From: Chelydra serpentina
Lineage: Eukaryota > Chordata > Testudines > Chelydridae
DNA length: 64,000 bases
Direction: 5' to 3'
Assembly: GCA_037349315.1 (NCBI GenBank)
Contig: JBAIAC010000014.1
Span: 25,211,001-25,275,000, forward strand
Shown here: positions 59,533-64,000 of the stretch, piece after piece
How the letters are laid out: each line of letters opens with the position of its first letter
How positions within the stretch are numbered: position 1 is the stretch's first letter
Notes under the pieces: generated by a model
Databases searched by the model: none
The model's input: only the letters and a program-made list of their open reading frames with translations
Told to the model about the DNA's origin: nothing
Made by a program: the position numbers and the translations under genes

Positions 59533-59540
59533 CTCTATCA

Positions 59541-59889
59541 CAGAGGTGGGCGACCTGCGGCTCATGGGCCCCACGCAGCCCATCAGGGTAATCCGCTGGC
59601 GGGCCGTGAGGCAGTTTGTTTACATTGGCATGGCCGCTCGCAATTCCCAGTGGCTGCGGTTTGCCGTTCTCGGCCAATGGGAACTGTGGAAAGCGGCAGC
59701 CAGCACGGCCCTGCTGCCTGTGCCCCTTCCCACAGCTCCCATTGGCCGGGAACGGCGAACTGCGGCCACTAGGAGCTGTGGGCGGCCGTGCCTGCTGATG
59801 GTCAATGTAAATAAACTGTCTCGCGGCCCACCAGTGGATTACCCTGACGGGCTGCATGCGGCCCACGGGCCTCAGGTTGCCCACCACTG
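59541..59889. mobile_element. Fold-back hAT MITE, 349 bp
   Basis: Ends are CAGAGGTGGGC... and ...GCCCACCACTG, with an exact 8-bp duplication ctctatca at 59533-59540 and 59890-59897. Nearly the whole element is an inverted repeat. The left half ('cgcagcccatcagggtaatcc', 'gcagtttgtttacattg', 'cggccaatgggaactgtgg') is matched by the complement of the right half, with arms of roughly 170 bp and many CpG-type differences. GC-rich against an AT-rich background. ORFs across it on both strands are by-products of the palindrome. Confidence 0.92.
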
Positions 59890-59914
59890 CTCTATCATCA
59901 CAGAGGATAGTACA

Positions 59915-60507
59915 TGTGATACACTCCCCCCACACAGCATGGATCTTGGAGTGGGATTGTGCAACCTGAGGAACAATAACTCTTTAAACTCCCGTGGGGT
60001 ATTATAGTTTGACGCTGCTCCCAATGTGGGCCTATGCTGGACTGCCCAGTGGTGCACATCTTGTATGACACTTCCACATTTAGGAGCCCTGTTATGCCTT
60101 CCTACATCTCAGCCTGAATGTCACGCACTGGACTGAGCTGCATTCAGGAACTTCATTTTCCCCTACTGGCCACTGCCTTGCCTGCCCTCAAGCAGCTAGG
60201 CTGCATGTCTGTCTCCTCTCTGGCACCTCCATCTGCTAGATCCAGGCAGTGAAGGAGCAGCTGCTAATGAGAGTAGGGGCAGCGCAGCAATGGATGACCC
60301 AATTGGGTGGGGACAGAATATAAGGGGGCTCAATACTAGCCTCTCCCATTTGCTTCAGGGGACTCTGTAACAGACCTGACAGGAGCAAGCTGACAGAAAG
60401 CAGGTGGCAGATATTGCAGCTTTTCGTCTCAAATCCTCAAAGGTAACTTTTTGTACTTTTGTTTCTTGTAATAAACCTTTTCTGAGGTAGATTTGCTTCA
60501 TGTAACA
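59915..60507 (+). mobile_element. Solo LTR, 593 bp
   Basis: Starts TGTGATACAC and ends ATGTAACA. An identical 7-bp string tagtaca sits directly on both sides (59908-59914 and 60508-60514). TATA-like 'atataaggg' near 60318 and poly-A signal 'aataaacc' near 60470 are in plus-strand U3-R-U5 order. A 7-bp duplication is longer than the usual 4-6 bp for retroviral integration, so one or two bases may match by chance. No internal genes. Confidence 0.7.
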
Positions 60508-60514
60508 TAGTACA

Positions 60515-63500
60515 GTGTTCCATTTCTCGGAAGGCTAAGCTTCAATTCCCAATTTTGTTCTTGGTAGCCTCAGTAGAGGAATCATTATTAATGGTTTCAA
60601 ACTACAGGAAATGCCATTTCCAACTGAATAAACCCTATATGGTCACCCACTTTTTCCATTAAGCATTTTCAGGTTAGTCCTTGTTCTTTATAAACAAAAT
60701 ATTTCAAGGCAACTGAAATGCTAATTTTTTCCTCCTGTAATATGCCTCTGTTCTACCACTGAACAATTTTAATTTCAACATACTATAGGTCACTGTTAAC
60801 TTACTACCAAACACTAACTCTGTCTAGCATGGAAATCAGTTAATTTTTCACATTTTAGATTGTGGAATTTTGGTCTTTTAAATGAGCACAACTAGACTCA
60901 TGCTTCTTCCAGTCTCACACATGTGGACTTTAATATTGTAAAGTGTTTTCTCTAGGCCAATATCTTTATGTGAAGAAGACAGCCAAAGAATATATGCTAC
61001 AGAAAGTGTCTGTTATTTGTGGATATTTCAGAGACACTATATATCACATCTGATTTTTAGTCTATTATTCATAGTGAAAACTTCTTGGAAATGTCCATGT
61101 ACTGTCATTCCTATGACTGTATTCTCTGTTACTAGTCTACCCTGTGGGCATTGTTTACATAAGTCATTTTGTAGAAAATAAATTTACCAGCATACTATAT
61201 AAAAGGAAATATAATTACATTAGATTTTTTTTTCAAAATTCAATCTATTTGTAAATGAAAAGGCGGTGCAAATAAAAACAAGCTTACAAAGGGTTGATTT
61301 CTTGGGTAGAAATTGCTCATAATTTTAATAAGGAAAGACTGAATCAAGTCTCCATTTGTGATTGCACTGGGAAATGATGATAAAAGGAAAATATATATTG
61401 CTTTCTTATATTCTTAGATAATGTAGCTACACCATTTCCCCCAAAGCTACTTTTCTAGCAGTTTGCTTTAAACCCTGTAAAAATACAGATAAACGCTGCT
61501 CTAACATTAGTATGGTTTCCACACTCACAGCCTGTGCAGCTTGTGCTGTAGTTTAAAGATATGTCTACTGGAATATATTTGCTATAGCAAATTGCCTATT
61601 CCCGATAAGTGAACAACACATGACAGCATGTGTTTGACTGATAGACAAACACACTTGAAGTGCACAGAGAAAGTGCCTGACTTTTTTCAACAGCAGTGAT
61701 AACCTAGCAAATAACGTTTTTTTTTCCTGAGGAGGGATGGGAGAAGAAGATGAATTTAGTGTCCATGAAAGGTGCTCAACTGGGAAGTAGAATCCTTTGT
61801 TTACTTTCTTAATATTCTCAAGGTGTTGTATTAGAAATACTCACCTCCCTGGTGAACATTATTAATTATGTTCTCACAACTTTTACATAGAATGTCCAGT
61901 TCATGAACGACTTGAGCCCAAAGCTTCCACCACTCAATTAATGCTACTTGAGTGCTGCAGCTGAAATAAATAAAACTGACAAAGCAAGAAGGAAGGTGAG
62001 AAAAAATGTAGAAAGTGAACTGAAATGTTGTGAGTACAGAATACATTGTCAGTGAAGCATTTAACTGGTTAGCTAAAAAATTCCTAGTAGTGTTTCACAG
62101 CTCACCTCTGCAAACTGACAGGCAGACTCTCTCCCTAGCCATTGATTCAACAGTAATATCTTGTATACTTTTAATCATATGCATTACTCTTCAGCTGTTT
62201 TCGCTGCAATTATTAATGGTTCTCAGGGCAAATCTGTCATATTTGAAGATGAACTGACAACAGGTATTCACTTGATAAACTCCACTGCTACAATTGGCAC
62301 CATTGTTGGCTACCACAGCAGAGTGGCCAAGGATTGAATAACAATTAGAAATGGACTTGGGTGGCCATGTTTTTACTTTTGCATTGAAATACTTCAGTCA
62401 TCATTGTCTTGCCTTTTCAATTTCTTGGGGGTTGGATTCACAGCCTATTTGACTATGGGGTATTTTTCACTTCTTGTTTCCCCTGCTCAGCTGTGACACT
62501 ATTAAGCTATAATAGCAATCACTTTTAAGTAATTATTGCCCTGCTTTTAGGACTGTGATGGAAATATAGATAAATATATTGTATCTAAAAAGCCCCACAA
62601 CTCAATGTTACTAAGCTACATGCTGGGTAAGGGCACACACTAAACCAGCCCCTAAAAATCTAGCTATACAAACAATCCTTACTTATAGTGTGTAGGCTCT
62701 AGCAATCCTCTCACAAACTAGTCCTCTTCCCCAAGAACAAACCTTATGGAGACCTTCTCCTAGCAATCTAGGGCAAGCCCCTTTGTCTGTGATGCTCTTC
62801 CAGAAGTAGCCAATCTGGAAAGCTCCACTCTGGCATCTTATTGAGAACTGACATACATCCCAGAAGAGACAAGTCTGTAGGGAGACAATTCACACCCAAG
62901 AACCAAAGAACACATGTCCTGGGGTATACAGGTTCCATGCACAGTGTCAATACAAGTCTTCTGTTACATTTAATTCCTAATGCTTTTCCCAGATCCTCAG
63001 AGAACCCCCAAAGACAAGGGTCCTGCATGCACATCAATATCTGCTATGGTCAAGAGTGTGTAGTGGCAAAAGTATGACTTAAAGCTTTAATTTTGTTCCC
63101 TTCTTCTGCTTTTCAAAATCCTACTTGTGTAGGAGCTTGATCTTAATGAGAAAGGGATTTGGACTTGGCCACACCTCCTTTTTGGAGGGCCATATCCGTT
63201 TTTTTCTACAAGATGCCCAAAATATGAGCAAGTTCTGTCTGTGCCATTCTGCCCACCATAAGTCCACCAGGATCATAAGGTAGCACCATCTCTTTTGGTA
63301 TAACATATTTTGTTAAATATACACCATTCACATTGCAGGATAACCCAGCTATGTACTTTTGCATGCCTCTCTCAACCAAACTCCAAACCTAGTGATGCTC
63401 TGTGGTCACTAACATTTTAAAATTGGTTTGTATTAAATAATTGGGGCTGGTTTCTGGTGTAACTGTGCATTTCTGCCATGATAGTTTGCTAGAAACAGCT

Positions 63501-63550
63501 GCCAACAAAGCAGAAAATGTACTTTAGCGAATGCCAGAGCCTGGTTTACA
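60515..63550. other. No gene seen
   Basis: AT-rich stretch; chance ORFs only. No supported features. Confidence 0.5.
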
Positions 63551-63552
63551 GT

Positions 63553-63780
63553 ATTCCTAGATTTTAAAGCCAGAAGGGACCATTAGATCATCTAGTCTGA
63601 CCTCCTACATATCAGAGGCCATATAATATCATCTGGTTACTCCTGTAATGAGCCCAATAACTTGTTTGATGAACGCCAAACTTCCAAAAAGGCATCCCTC
63701 AGTAATTTGTTCCAATGGTTAATCAACCTCACTTTGTGCCATTTTTCTAATTTGAATTTCCTTGCCTTTACTTCCCTGCT
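63553..63780 (-). mobile_element. CR1 LINE 3' end (antisense)
   Basis: The plus strand shows 'cctagattttaaagccagaagg', 'gaccattagatcatctagtc' and 'tgacctcctacatatcagagg', the antisense CR1 3' end. It is followed by 'tttgttccaatggttaatcaacc', a block that also occurs in the 8395-8775 copy. The minus-strand frame 63637-63954 contains LINHWNKLLRDAFLEVW, which could be an ORF2 C-terminal echo, but this is weak. Similarity fades after about 63780. Confidence 0.75.
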
Positions 63781-64000
63781 GTTGGTTTTTTGTTGTGCCT
63801 TTCTCGCTGCTCCTGTCTGTATTTTGACTGTCCTGGAAACTAGTTTTCTGAATGCTCTGACATGTATTTTTGCTTTGATAGAGGCTAGTTTACTGCCTGG
63901 GAGTGTCTTGTACAACACTGAGCACCCGGCTGATGTTTTATGAATAAATAACATTGTGTGCTGCAGATCAGTAAATCAAGCCGGGGGCTGAATGATTTTT

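Noticed and set aside
59405..60007. 176- and 153-codon ORFs on opposite strands
   Set aside because: They run across the fold-back hAT, where a GC-rich palindrome keeps both strands open by chance.
59915..60507. Interpretation as a promoter of a host gene because of the TATA box and downstream AATAAA
   Set aside because: Paired TG...CA ends with identical flanks make a solo LTR the better explanation.

Overview
The window looks like nuclear DNA from a reptile, most probably a turtle (a crocodilian is the main alternative). It is AT-rich, has no operon-like gene packing, and is dominated by transposable elements: CR1 LINEs, Penelope-like elements (PLEs), short hAT-type DNA transposons, palindromic MITEs, MIR/CORE-SINE tails and solo LTRs. 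The organism call rests on the style and combination of these repeats, recognised by eye. No database search was possible.

I found no host protein-coding gene or convincing exon and no rRNA, tRNA or CRISPR array. The recognisable coding sequence belongs to decayed retrotransposons. The window is best read as a gene desert or a piece of a very large intron.

Layout. 1-3.9 kb: AT-rich unique sequence with one MIR. 3.9-6.0 kb: minus-strand CR1 with RT remnants, split by a 718-bp hAT element that carries an inverted piece of CR1. 6.0-11.6 kb: SINE pieces, a tRNA-like inverted dimer, a Charlie-like hAT and two CR1 tails. 13.2-14.8 kb: LTR-like sequence interrupted by a palindromic MITE. 19.3-23.6 kb: two solo LTRs. 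23.7-28.5 kb: two PLE copies in opposite orientation, both with GIY-YIG endonuclease sequence and one with an RT pseudogene, plus a 102-bp PLE-terminus insertion with a 14-bp duplication. 29.0 kb: a near-perfect 148-bp hairpin. 30.8-33.8 kb: CR1 tails, a MIR and a 1,129-bp solo LTR. 36.4-39.3 kb: three DNA-transposon-type repeats. 44-46.5 kb: LTR-like sequence and a LINE C-terminus that is not CR1. 48.9-50.9 kb: plus-strand CR1 split by a 506-bp hAT. 52.1-52.7 kb: a shortened second copy of the 32.7-kb LTR family. 56.4 kb and 63.6 kb: CR1 tails. 59.5-60.5 kb: a fold-back hAT followed directly by a solo LTR.

Many insertion boundaries are supported by target-site duplications (TSDs) read directly from the sequence. 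They give a relative history: the CR1 copies are older than the hAT elements nested in them. Several repeat-poor AT-rich stretches with TAAT-type motifs (about 9.9-10.6, 16.35-16.55, 46.6-47.4 and 51.1-51.5 kb) are candidates for conserved non-coding elements; this is inference only.
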